64,000 nt of DNA from Lentzea pudingi. GTDB taxonomy: Bacteria; Actinomycetota; Actinomycetes; Mycobacteriales; Pseudonocardiaceae. The stretch lies in assembly GCF_014646255.1 (NCBI RefSeq), contig NZ_BMNC01000001.1, positions 561,366 to 625,365 on the forward strand, in the 5' to 3' direction. Made by a program: the position numbers and the translations under genes. This document shows, one piece after another, positions 42,153-54,100 of this stretch (positions within the stretch are counted from its first letter, which is position 1; every line of letters begins with the position of its first letter). The notes beneath the pieces are model-generated. The model had not been told where the DNA came from, did not search any database, and worked only from the letters and a program-made list of their open reading frames with translations.

Positions 42153-45100
42153 CTAATGCATCCGCACGTCCTGCTGTAGTCCTCCTGAGGCCTGGTACGG
42201 CCGGTAGGTGACCTGGCGTCCGTCCAGCACCAGCTCGACCTCGACGGTGTCGGGGAACGGCGGGCCGAGCGGGACCAGCAGCACCGGCTCCTGGCCTGCC
42301 TGGTGGACCCGGACGTTGACGCCCTGCTGCGTCGCGATCAGGTGTCCGAGCAGGTCACGGGCGTTCTGCCAGCCCTTGTTCTCGCCCGCGTCGGCGTGCA
42401 TGTGCCAGTTCTGGTTCTCCACCAGCGCCCCGTACAGGTGGCCCTGGTGCATCGGCCGGCCGACGGAGTAGTCCGCCACGGCCTTGGTCACGGCCTGGTG
42501 GGTCGCGGCCAGGCCGACGACCTGCTGACGCAGCGTCACCGGGTCGATCCCGCGGGCCTGGCCGACGACGGCGTACAGGCCGTTGGTGGTGACCGGCGGT
42601 GCGGGCTGGCGGACCAGTACGTCCTCGTTGAGGAACCGCAGCTGCCGCTGCGTGGTGCTGACGTGGTCGGACGCCACCAGCCCGTGGGCCGCGACGACCT
42701 TCTGGTCCTTCTGGATGCCCGCCTGCAACTCCTCGAACGGCGCGGGCATCGGCGCGGACACCGCCGGGTTCATCCGGTTCTTCTGCGGGGCGCCGAGCTG
42801 CGTCTGCATCTTCTGCGGCGGGTTCCACCCGTGGCTGGTCTCCCCGTCCGCCGGGGGCAGGAACGGCTCCACGACCGGGTGTTCCCCGGTGGCGAGGCGC
42901 TTGCGCTCGTCGGCGAACTTCGTGCCCGCCTTGGAGGACTTGCCGTCGAGGAACCGCTCCGACACGTTCGGCAGCGCGGTGTGCGACTGCGGCAGCTTGC
43001 CGTCCTTGATCAGCCCGTAGGCGATCCTGGACAGGTCGGTGCCGGTGTCGCCCGCCACGAAGTCGGTCGTGAACGCCTGGCCGCGCACCGGGTGCCGGTT
43101 GTTCTGGACGTCCACCCTGGCCAGTTCCAGCGCGGCGTCCATGCCCGCGGCGTCGGCGGGTGTGTGCAGCTTGGCGAGCTCCGCCGCGTAGAAGCGGTTG
43201 AGCGACTGGCCGAGCTGCCCGAACTCCGCCTGCCCCTCGCCGAACCGCACCGACGGCTCGGCCAGCGGCACGAGGCCGTCGACGAACAGGTTCGGCTCCG
43301 GCGTGTAGGGCAGCAACGGGTGGATGCCCTGCTGGGTGCGGCGTGCGTGCATGTCCGCGTCGATGACCTGCACGAACCGGTCGTAGAAGTCCGGTTCCGC
43401 GAGCTTGGCCCGCAGCGCCTGCTTCTGCGCGTCCGTCGTCTTCGAGTCACCGTCGATGCGGCCGAGGACGTCCTTGTGCAGCTGGTCCGAGTCGACCGCG
43501 ACCCGGTACCCGCCGCCGATCATCAACGGCCGCGACGGGTCACCCGCGTCCTCGCCGACCGTGCCGTCGAGGAGCCGGGTCACGTGGTCGAACACGTGCC
43601 CGCCCTCGCGGGTCGTGCGGTCGCCCGCGTCGAAGTCCATGACCGACACGTACGGGTGCGTTCCCGTGGCCGCCAGGGCGGTCACCGCGAACACGTGCGC
43701 GTCGCTCTCCAGCGTGGCGTTGCGGGTCTCCCCGAACTTGAAGCCCTTGGGGCCGTGGGGAACGCTCACCAGCGCGACCGGTTCCGTCCGGCCGTGGACC
43801 GCCTCCGCCGCGGTGGCGATCGCGGTGTCGATCTCCGCCTGCGTCGAGGCGTTCACGCCGAGCACGAACGCCACACGGCCGTCCATGTCCCGCGTTCCGG
43901 CCATCACACCGTTGATCACCTCGTCGAGCTGCTTCAGCTCGCCCGCCCGGACGATCATGCTGACCACGAACGACGGCTTCTCGTTGGCGTCGATGCTCTC
44001 CCGCGTCCGCTGGAGGTAGTTCGCCGCGGTGATCGGCGTGAGCTCGTTGCCCTGGGCCAGGTTCTGGTACGCGGCGTTGTGCACCCCGTGCTCGTTGAAC
44101 GGAGTGGCCTCCTGGCCGCCCATCTGGACGTCGCCGCCCTCGGCGTTCCCGTCCTCGACGTTCCCAGCGTCCTCGATGGACAGTTCGGCGAGGTTCTCGC
44201 GCGCCCGCTTGACGGGGTCCGCGGACGGGTCGGTGCCCAGGTGTTCGTTGTCGCGCTTGGGCATGTTCGGCGCGGGCAGGTCGGACCGTTCCGCGGGGCC
44301 GGGCGGCGGCGGGTTGTGCGTCTGCAGCGCCGCCATCCGGTCCGAGACCAGCAGGAGGTGGCGCGGCTTCAGCCGCGAGTCGGCCTCGTCGACGCCGGCC
44401 GTCATGACGGAGTTGTCCGTGACGACGTGCCCCTTGCCGTCCTGGTGCTGGAAGATCGGCTTCACGGCGCCGGTCTCCAGGTACTCGTCGCGCAACCCGA
44501 GGAAGTGCCCGACCTCGTGCGCGAGGCGCCGCGAGTCGGTGTGCGCGGGCCAGGTGACCTGGTTCGCGCGGCCCTCGGAGTCGTCGGTGACGTCGACGAC
44601 GGCGTGCGCGTCGGCGGGGTCGTCGGTGAACTCGACCGTGACGTGGAACTGCTCACCGCTGGGCAGCTTGTAGCCCTGGTTGAACATCTCCTCGACACCC
44701 GCGCGAGCGCGGTCCTGGACGTCGGCGGTGCCGTTGTTCAGGTGCAGTCGCACGGTGAAGTCCCGCACCGGCACGCCGTCGACGTTCAGGACGCGGTTGT
44801 CGTAGGTGATCGGGCCGCGCCAGGCGTCCATGGTGATGCCGTGCGGGCCGACCTTCGTCGAGTCGAGCACGCCACCTGCCTCGCCGCGCACCCAGCTCGT
44901 CGCCGGGGTCGTGGCGCGGGCGTCCGCGATGGCCTGCGAGGACACCGGGTTCCGCGGGTCGAACCAGTCCGCGTCCGACTCCGTGCTGTGCAGCGCGTCC
45001 GCGTCCTCGCCGACCATGCCGTTGTCCTGCAACGTGGTCTTGAAGTCACGGATGGCGTCGGCGGTGAGCTCGACGCCGAGGGCGGCACCGAGCACGCCCT

Positions 45101-48100
45101 TGTTGTCCGTCACGGCCTTGGTGAACGCGTCGGCGCTCACGGTGCCGTCGGGCAGGACCTCCGCGGCGCTCAGCACCTGCTGGACCCAGAACGGGTGGAA
45201 GTCCGGGTCGGTGTTCGGCGGGGTGGCGGCGACGGCGTCGGCGAGCGCCGGAGCGCCCAGCACGTCGACGACCGCCGCGTCCTGCGCGAAGTTGAACCCG
45301 CGGTTGTAGCCCTTGTCGTGGTTGAAGAGGTCCGCGACCTTGTCCGCGTCCGTGCTGAGCCCCGGCGCGCCGTTGATCGTGCTCCACAGCTGGTGGGCCC
45401 AGTCGTCGAACTTGGCGCGGCTCTCCGGGGTGCTCAGGTCGCCGAACTGCGCCAGCTGCACGGACTCGATGACCGGCCGGTCGAACGCCTTCCTGAACGA
45501 CTCGGACACCGCCTCGACGCCGTGCCGCTGGATCATCGCGGCGACCTCGCCGGTCCGGGTGTCGAGGACGACCGAGGCGTGCAGCAGGTGCAGACCCGCT
45601 TCGGACTGCACGAACCTGCGCTTGTCGCCCTCGAGCTTCGCCCCGACCTCCTTCGCGAACTCCGGGGCGTTGTCCAGGGCGTCGGTGGTCAGCGCTTCGA
45701 GCTCGACGTCCGCCTCGGTCCGGGCGGGTGCCGGTTCGGCGCTGTCCTCCGCCACGTCCTGAGTGGACTCCTCCTGGTTCGCGGTCACCTCGGCCGGTGG
45801 CACGTCGACCAGGTCCGCGAACGCCGCGTCCTGGGCACGGCTCGTGCCGCCGTTGTAGCCGCCGTCGTGGTCGAACACCTCGGCGGCGAGCTTGTCCGCG
45901 TCCGCGGTGTGCGACGGCGTGCTGCCGATCGTCGCCCAAAGGCGGTGCGCCCAGGCGGTGAACGCGGCCTTGCTCTCCGGCGTGCTCAGGTCGCCGAACT
46001 GCGCGATCTGCGCGGATTCGATGACCGGCTGACCGAACTCCTTGGTGAACGCCTTCGCGACCTTCTCGGCACCGTGCCGCTGGATCAGCGTGGCGATCTC
46101 GTCGGCCTTGGTGTCGAGCACGACCGAGGCTCGCAGCGTCTCCAGACCTGCCTTGGCCTCGCTGGACCTGAGTGCCTGTTCCACCTGCTGGGCGAGCGGG
46201 GAGGCGTTCGCCATCACATCCGCGGACAACGCGGTGAGATGGCTGCCCACCACGACGTCCGGCACGCTGGTCGGCGCCTGCGTCTCGGCGGTCGCGGACG
46301 GGGTCACGTCCGCGTTCCTGAGCGGAGGCGCGTTCTGCGGCTGCGGTGCCGGGCGGGTCAGCACGCTCCCGCTCGACTCCCCGCGCGAGGACGACGCCTC
46401 GGCCGGCGTCACGAAGGACGGCGAGGGAGCGGTCTCGGGCAGGGACGTCGGCGGCTGGGGAGGCAGCGGCGGCGGCACAGCGGCGACGCGCATGCCCCCG
46501 TCCCCGTCGGTGTCGCCGTCCGTGTCGCTGCTGGACGAGGCCGTCGCCGGCGGCGCGTTGAAGTCGGCGATCCTCTGGTCGACGACCGCCTTCTTGTCCC
46601 ACCACTTCTTCTGCAGGTCGTCGGCGGCCTGGCGCGCGTCGTTCAGCTTCGTCTCGGCCTCCGCGACGAGGGCCTGCTGCGCCGCGCGGTCGGCGGCGAG
46701 CTGGTCGACCGCCTGGTCGTACCTGGCCTTCGCCGCGAGCCGGTCGGCCTGGGCCTGCGCGACGACCTGCTCCTGTGCGGCGGCGTCCGCGCGGCGGGCG
46801 TTGGCCTCCGCGCGCAGTCCGCCGATCGCGTCGTTGGCGGCGTCGAGCTGACGCTGGGCCTCCCGCAACGACGACTGCGTGTCCGCGAGCGTGCGTTCCG
46901 CGGTCCTGAGCGTGGCCTGCGCGTCCACGTGGGCCTGACGTGCCGTCTCGACCTGGCCCGGCAGCACCGCCTTGTCCGGCGCCGCGGCGAGCTGGTCCTC
47001 CAGCCCCTCCAAGGCCCGAGCCTTGGTCTCGACGACCGACTTCGCGTCGTCCACCTCGAACTGCGCGGTCATCGCCAGCGCGCCGAGTCCGCCGACCTTC
47101 GGCGACAGCTCGGCGATGGCGTCGAGCGTGCGCGCGGCCTCCAGGCGGGCGGTCTCGGCCGTCGCCTCCAGGCCTTCGAGGGTCGCCTGCTCGTCGAGGT
47201 GCGCCTGGATCGCGTCGTTGTAGGCGATCTGGACGGGCGTGAAGGAGGAGTCGCCGCGGGCGTTCGCCGCGGCCACCCCGTTGATCACCTGCTGCGCGTC
47301 GTGGCGCACGGTGTCCACGGTGACCTCGCCGGCGCGCCAGGCGTCCGCCGCGGCCTTGACCTCGGTCTGCGCGGTCGCCAGCTCCGGGCTGAGATCGCGA
47401 CCCAGCACCACCTGCGCGTCCGAGACGGGCATGCGGACCGCGGCCGAGTTCGGCACGGCCAGGTCGACGACGGCGGTCCTGCCGCCGATCGTCGCGACCA
47501 CGCGGTACTCGACGCCGAACCGCACCAGGCCGGTCGTGGCCTTCGGCTTGAGGTTGTTGACCTTGTTGTCGGTCTGGCCACCGGAGTTCGCCGTCGAGTC
47601 CTCGGCGGCGTGCCGCAGCTCGAGACCGCTGGTGCCGAAGGTGACGTTGTCCTTCGGGTCGGTGTTCTGCTTGATGCCCGCGCCACCGGTCGCGAGACCG
47701 ATCGACACGTCGCCGCTCTCGGTGACCTTCGAGTCGGTGCTGGTCGCGGTGACCTGCGACTTCGGGTTCTCGAGGGCCACGCCGTCGCTGAGCGCGTTCA
47801 GCGACGGGTCGACCAGCTTCGCGTAGACCTTGACGTCCGCGTCCTGCCCGAACGTCAGCGCGGCCTCGTGCAGGCCCGGCACGGTCAGCGGGCCGGACAG
47901 CATCGACGGCAGGTGCGGCTGCAGGTTCTCCGGGCTCAGCGTGGACAGCAGGCTGTTCAACGAGCCCGTGCCCTTGCCGGTGAGGCCCTTCTTCGCGCCC
48001 GCGTCCTTCAGCGCCTGGATCGTCGCCTCGCGCAGGTCCTTGGCACCGCGCAGGTTCTCCACCGACGCACCCGCCGGGAGCGCCGGCGTGCTGCCCGCGC

Positions 48101-51100
48101 GCCAGTCAGCGATGGCCTGCTGACCACCCTGGTCGGCGTCGCGCGAACTCTGTTGCGCGGTGTACGGCTGCGGCGCGGTGCCGCCGCCGACCTTCTGGTT
48201 GTCCGCGTGCAGGCGGACGGTCATCTTCTGCGGGCCGCTGGGCGCGGTCGCGATGACCTTGTCGCCCTTCTCCACGACGAGCTCGAACTCGATCGGCACG
48301 CTGTAGCGCGCCGCCGGTCCGCTGCCCGCGCGGAAGCTCGCGAACTGGTCGGTCGTCGAGGTGCTGACCGAATTGCTCTGGGACTTCCCGATGTTCGCGG
48401 CCGCCATCACACCCGCGGTGCCGGTGACGTTCGGGTTCGCGCTGCCCGGCGCGGCGAGGCCGGGTGCCTTGAGCCCGATCCCCCAGCCGGTGCCGCGGCC
48501 CTGGCCGTCGGTCACCTTGTGCGAGCCGGCGATCGTCGACTCCATCTCGACGCCGTCGTTGACGACGTTCTGGAACTCCGGCGTGCCCGTCCTCGCCCGC
48601 AGCGTGACCTGGAACGAGTCCTTGCCGAACGTGCCCGGCTGGTGCACCAGCAGCGGCACACCGCCGTCCAGGGCGCTGTCGATCATCGCCTTGACGCTGG
48701 CGGGCGAGCTGACGTCGACCAGGCGCTGCAGGTTGCTCATCGAGTCCTTGAGCACCGAGTCCGGCAGCAACGGGCTGCCGAAGCGCTTGGCGGTCTTCAG
48801 GTTCACCTTGTTCGAGAGGTCCGCGACCACGTCCGTGAGGTCCGGCACGCTCTCCACAGTGGACAGGCCGAGCGCGCCGGGCTCGCCCTTCGCGACCGTC
48901 GCGGGCGGTGCCATCGCCGGGAGGTCGGGCTTGGCCACGGTCGGCTGCACGTCGGGCAGCAGCCCCATGTCCCGTGCGACGTCCTCGGTCACCCGCACGA
49001 ACACCGAGTTGGGCAGGGTGACCGTCGCACCCTCGGACCTCGGCGTGGAGCCGGCGATGAAGTTCGCCGCCCTGCTCTCGCCGATCACGGTGACGTCGGC
49101 GTCCATCTGCACCAGCACGGTGCGGCCGCCCGCGGGCGTCACGTAGTTGCGGTCGTGGCTGCCGCCGACCTCCTTGCCCGACGACTTCGAGTCGGACCAC
49201 GGCGTGAGCTTGCCGGCGACCGCGAAGCCACCGGCGCCGCTGGCGGGCGTGGGCTCACCGGCGGGCGGGGCGGGGTCGTTCGGCTTGATCGGCACGTTGA
49301 CGCCGCCGGTGATGTCGACCGACCGGCCGGTCGACGACGACTGGCCCGCCTTGTACCCACCGGTGCTGGCGTTCTCGGTACCGGTGTTGTCCGAAATGGA
49401 CACGATCCGCGCGTTGCCCAGCTCGAACTTGACCCCGATCGCACCCGTGCGGTCGGTGAAGCGGCGGTCGTACTTGAGGCCCTGCTCCTGCACACCCGTG
49501 GTGGCCAGCGTCCGCAGGTTCGCCTTGATGTTCTCCGGGGAGAACATCTTGTCGATCTGGGCGCGGGACGCGGTGCCCGGCACGGTCAGCGCGGAGTCAC
49601 CTCCGGCCGCCCGGTCGAGTGCCTTGATCGCCTGGTCGCGCAACGCCGTCGTGTTCGCCACGGCCTCCACGTGCAGGATCTGCGGCGCCTTCTCCTTCGG
49701 CCTGGTGCTCAGCAGCTTCTTGACGCTCGGCGCGTCCTTGAACGTCCGGTGCTCCGGTGTGCCGGGCTCGAAGCCCTTGCCGGGGTCGGCGTCCAAAGTG
49801 GAGCTGTCCGACACCCAGAGGTTGACCTCGCCCTTGATCGGGGTGAGACCGCCGTCGCCGGTCTTCGCGACCGTCGTCTGCTCCGGCGCGTGGAAACCGG
49901 GAGCACCGGGCACGATCCGCCGCACCCAGGAACGGGGCCGGGTGAACGTGGTGATCTCGACCTCGAACTCCACGTCACCGCGGAACACCTGGGCGTTCGG
50001 GCTGCCGACGCTGAGCGACGTGCTGTTGACCGTCGGCCCCGCGGTGGTCTTGTCCGTCCAGGAATGGTTGTACTTGGCGCCCAGCTGCGGCGCCGGGGAC
50101 AACTTGGCGATCTTGGTCTCGCCCGGGATGACGACCTTGCCCTCGACGCCGCCGCTCCAGCCCTTGGTGGTGCTGGAGGAGCTGTCGAGCTTCGGGCCGG
50201 TCGACGACGCGTCACGGACGTTGCGCGCGTCGGCCTGCCCGAGGTGCTTCGGGTCGGTGACCTTGGCCTTGACCGTGACGTTGACGTAGGTGTTGGTGGA
50301 CGTGCCGCTGTGCTTGAGCTGCACCTGGACGCCGGGACCCATGAGGCTGTCCATGTTGGTCCGCAACGCCGCCGGCGAGAGCTGAGAGGTCAGCCTGCGC
50401 TGGTTCGCGAGCTGCTCGGCGACGTCGGCGAAGCCCTTGCCCTTGCTGCTGCGCGGGTTCGAGCCCTCGACGTTCCAGTCCGGCAGGAACCTGCCGAGCC
50501 CGGGGATGTCCCGCAGCGCGCCCTCGACCTGGGTCTGGACCTCCGAGGCGACCGCGAACTCGCCGACCTTGGCGTTGCCCGCCGCGATCGCGTCGCTCAT
50601 GTACGGCGGCGGGAACTTCCTGCCCTTGTTGGAGTCGTCGACGATCGACTTGCGCGTCCCGTCCGGCGTCGGCAGCCCGGCGTGGGCCGCTTCGGGCAGA
50701 CCGACGCGCATGTACGTCGTGACGGGGATCGTGACCGTGCCGCTCGGGGTGTGGACCTCGACATCGGCGGTCACCTTGTACAGACCGGTGTCGCCCTTGA
50801 GCTGGATGCCGCTCTTGTGCGCGGTGTTGATGCCCGCGTTGACGTTCTCCGCGGTGCGCGCGGAGTAACCGACCGTGGCGCCGGCCTGACCGCCCACCAC
50901 GTTCGGCAGGCCGGAGTTGAACCCGAGACCGGCCGTGACGTCGCCACCGGATTTGGTCGTCGAGGACACACCACTGCTGTGCGCCGAAGTCTCGTGCAGG
51001 CGCAGCTGACCGGTGTCGAGCGTGCCGACGAGCTCCGCGGACTTCAGCGTCGCGCCCATCCTCACCGCGGCGCCCTTGCTCTGGTGCGGGCTCGTGAGGT

Positions 51101-54100
51101 CCGGCGACGTCACGAAGGCGCCGCCGAGCATCGCGCCGAGGTTGTTGCGGATCTCGGTGGGGCTCAGGAAGTTCTGCAGCGCCTCACGGCCGGGCGACCC
51201 GATCTTGACGATCGACGGGTGGAGCTGGCGCGCGACGTCGTTGAACGCCTTCGCGGGGTTGTCGACCGAGATCGCCTCGGGCGCGGGGTGTTCGAGCTTG
51301 GTACCCCACTTCGCGTCCGGCGGGGTGACCGCGGCGGACGCGTTGCCCGAGTTGGTGATCTTGGCCAGGTCGTTCGGGATCTGCAGCGTGACGTCGGTGC
51401 CGGTGTCGACCGTGGCGACGGGCCTGAGCCCACCGCTGGGGTTGGTCAGCGTGATGTCGTAGGACACCTTGACGGTGGCCTGCGTCGACCCCTCGCCCGC
51501 GCGGATGATCCGCTGGTCGGTGAGCGACGACGACATGGCCTGCGACTGCGCCGGCGTGGCGAGCTGCGCCTTGCCGCCGAGGGAGCCGTACGGGCCGAGC
51601 CCGGCGCTGGCCGTGGCCGCGGCGCCGACGTCGTTGGCCGTGGCCACCGTGTGCGTCGCCGAGGACGAGTTGCCCGACTGCGCGGTCGCGTCGACCTTGA
51701 CGCCGGGCGCGTCCACGGGGGCGGTGCCGGTCTGCGCCTGCATGGTGGCGCGGATGTTCGCCTCGTACCAGGTGTTGCCGATCTTGACCTGGAAGTTGCG
51801 GCCCTTGTCCAGGAACGACTCGAAGTCACCGGTGATCGCCTGCTGGATGCGGGCGGCGTCGGCGGGCTTGAGGTTCTCGATCGCGCTCGTGACGTTCTCG
51901 GCGCCCCGCACGTCCGTCGGCGCGATCGTGCCCAGCGCCTTGTTTTCCTGGAAGAAGCCCGGCAGCGCCTGCGTGCCCGGCATGACCTGGCCGACGGGTT
52001 GTGGTGCGAGCACGGTCATCGGGATGACCGGGTTCGGCGTCGGCGCGGGCGGCGCCGGGCGCGTCTGCACGTCGGACTCCGGCTCGGTCCACGCTGGACT
52101 GTCCTGAGTGGACTGGACCGGAGCGGCCGCCGGGGGAGCGGGTGGTGGCGGGGGCGCGGGACGGGTCGACTCCTCGTCGACGTCCATCGCGTCGGAGTCC
52201 GCCGGGTCGTCCAGTGGCTGCGGCGGGTTCGCCGGGTCGTGCTGGGTGAACCTGCTCCTGCCGTTGGGCCGCGGGTGCGCGTCGAGCTCGATCGCAGCCG
52301 GCCACTCCGGCTTGCTCCAGGCGTTCGACGCGGCGATCTCCTCCGGGGTGGACCGGGAGGTGATCTCCGGACGGGGCTCGAAGAACGGCTCGTGGGTCCG
52401 CGTGCCGTCCGGTCCGTGGACCGTGATGGGCCTGCCGATCTCGCTGGCGAGCAACCGGGCGGCGAGCTCCTCCGCCTTGGCCGCCTTGGCGTTGTCGGCC
52501 TTCTTCTCGGCCGCGTTCTCCCTGGCGTGGGCGGGGTCGACGGCGGTGTCGGCGGCCGGCCTCGGCGACGCCGCCGCCGGCTCGACGAGCGCGTTGACCA
52601 GGTGGCCGTTCTCCAGGCGGTGCTCCTGGCGGAAGTTCGCGATCTCCTTGTTGGTCGCCGTCGTCGTGATCGAGGCCTTCTGGACCGCCGCGGCACGCAG
52701 TTCCGCCGCGGTCTTGGTCTCGGGACCGGCCTTCGCCTTGGCCTTCTTCTTGGACCCCTGAGGGGCAGCCTGGGGCTGCAGGGCCTGCTGCACGGCGGAG
52801 AACAGGCCGTCGGCGCGAGGCGGGTCGGCGAGCGGCAGGACGCCGTGCTCGAGGGTGGCGAAGGTGCGGGTCACGTTGCTCGTGTTGGCCGACATGGCCA
52901 GGTTGAGCATCGCGGCCATCTTCTGCTGCTTGGTGCCCGGGACGATGTGCGGGACGTCGGCCTCGGTCTTCGGCTTCTTGGCCGGGGCCTTCTCCTTGCT
53001 CTTGCTGCCGCCCTCGCCCTTCGCGGGCTTCTCCTTGACGGGCTTCGCCGGCGGCTCCGGGTACTTGGTGGTCGGGTCGACCTGCGGGTCGATGCCGACG
53101 TGACCGTGACCGGGCACCGGTGCGGACACCGCGCCGCCCAGGGAGTTCTTGTCCTCCCAGCCGAGGTGCAGGGCGTCGAGCTTCGACGGGGTCCAGCCAC
53201 CGGTCTTCGTGTCGGTGAGGGCACCGGTCTCCGGGTCGCGGCTGTACTCGTGCTTGACGAGCTGCTGGGCCTCGCGCTGGGCGTGCGGCTTGTTCTTCGG
53301 GTTCGGCGCGCCGCTCGCCCTGGGCTTGCGGTCGCCGAACTCGTCGCGGATCTTCGCGCCGGACACGTCGGCCTTGGCCGCCCTGTCCGCGGTGTGCGCG
53401 ATCTTGCCGTCCGCGTCCGGGAGCCCGCCGTACATCCGGTTCGTCACCGAGGTGAGCGCGACGTGGGACTGCGGGAACTTCTTGCCGCCCGACTTCGCGA
53501 AGTCCAGCGCGAGGCGGGACAGGTCGGTGCCGACCGCGCCGTCCACGAAGTCGCTGGTGAAGTTCTCACCGCGGTAGGGGTTGCGGTTCGTCTGCAGGTC
53601 GACGTTGATGGCCGACTGCCTGGCGTCGTCGCGGATCGCGCTGTCGACGACCTTCGCGGCCGCCGCGGTGATCTGGGCCTGGGAGACGTCCGGGTGCTTG
53701 GCCTTGAACGTCGCCTCGACCTCGGCCCGGAGCTGCGCCTCCTTCGCGACGGCCTGCTCGATGCCGCGCTGGAGCTCCTGCAGGAACAGGTTCTCGCTGG
53801 GGCTCGGCGCGCGGCCCTCCGCCGCGATGTCCGCCTCGGTCTGGGCCTTGGCCCAGGCGAGCGCCTCGCTGGGCGTTGGAGGCGCGTCCAGCTCGTTCTG
53901 GTGCAGGTCGACCAGTTCCTTGCCGGCGAAGGCGTTGATGGACTCGCCGAGGTCGCCGAACTCGTTGCCGCCGTCGCTGAACTTCACGTCCGGGTCGACG
54001 ACGACCACGGCCGCGTCCATGAACAGGTTGGGCTCCGGCGAGTAGGGCAGCAGCGGCGCCGAGTCCTTCTGACGGGTCCGCGAGTCCATGTCGTCGCTGA

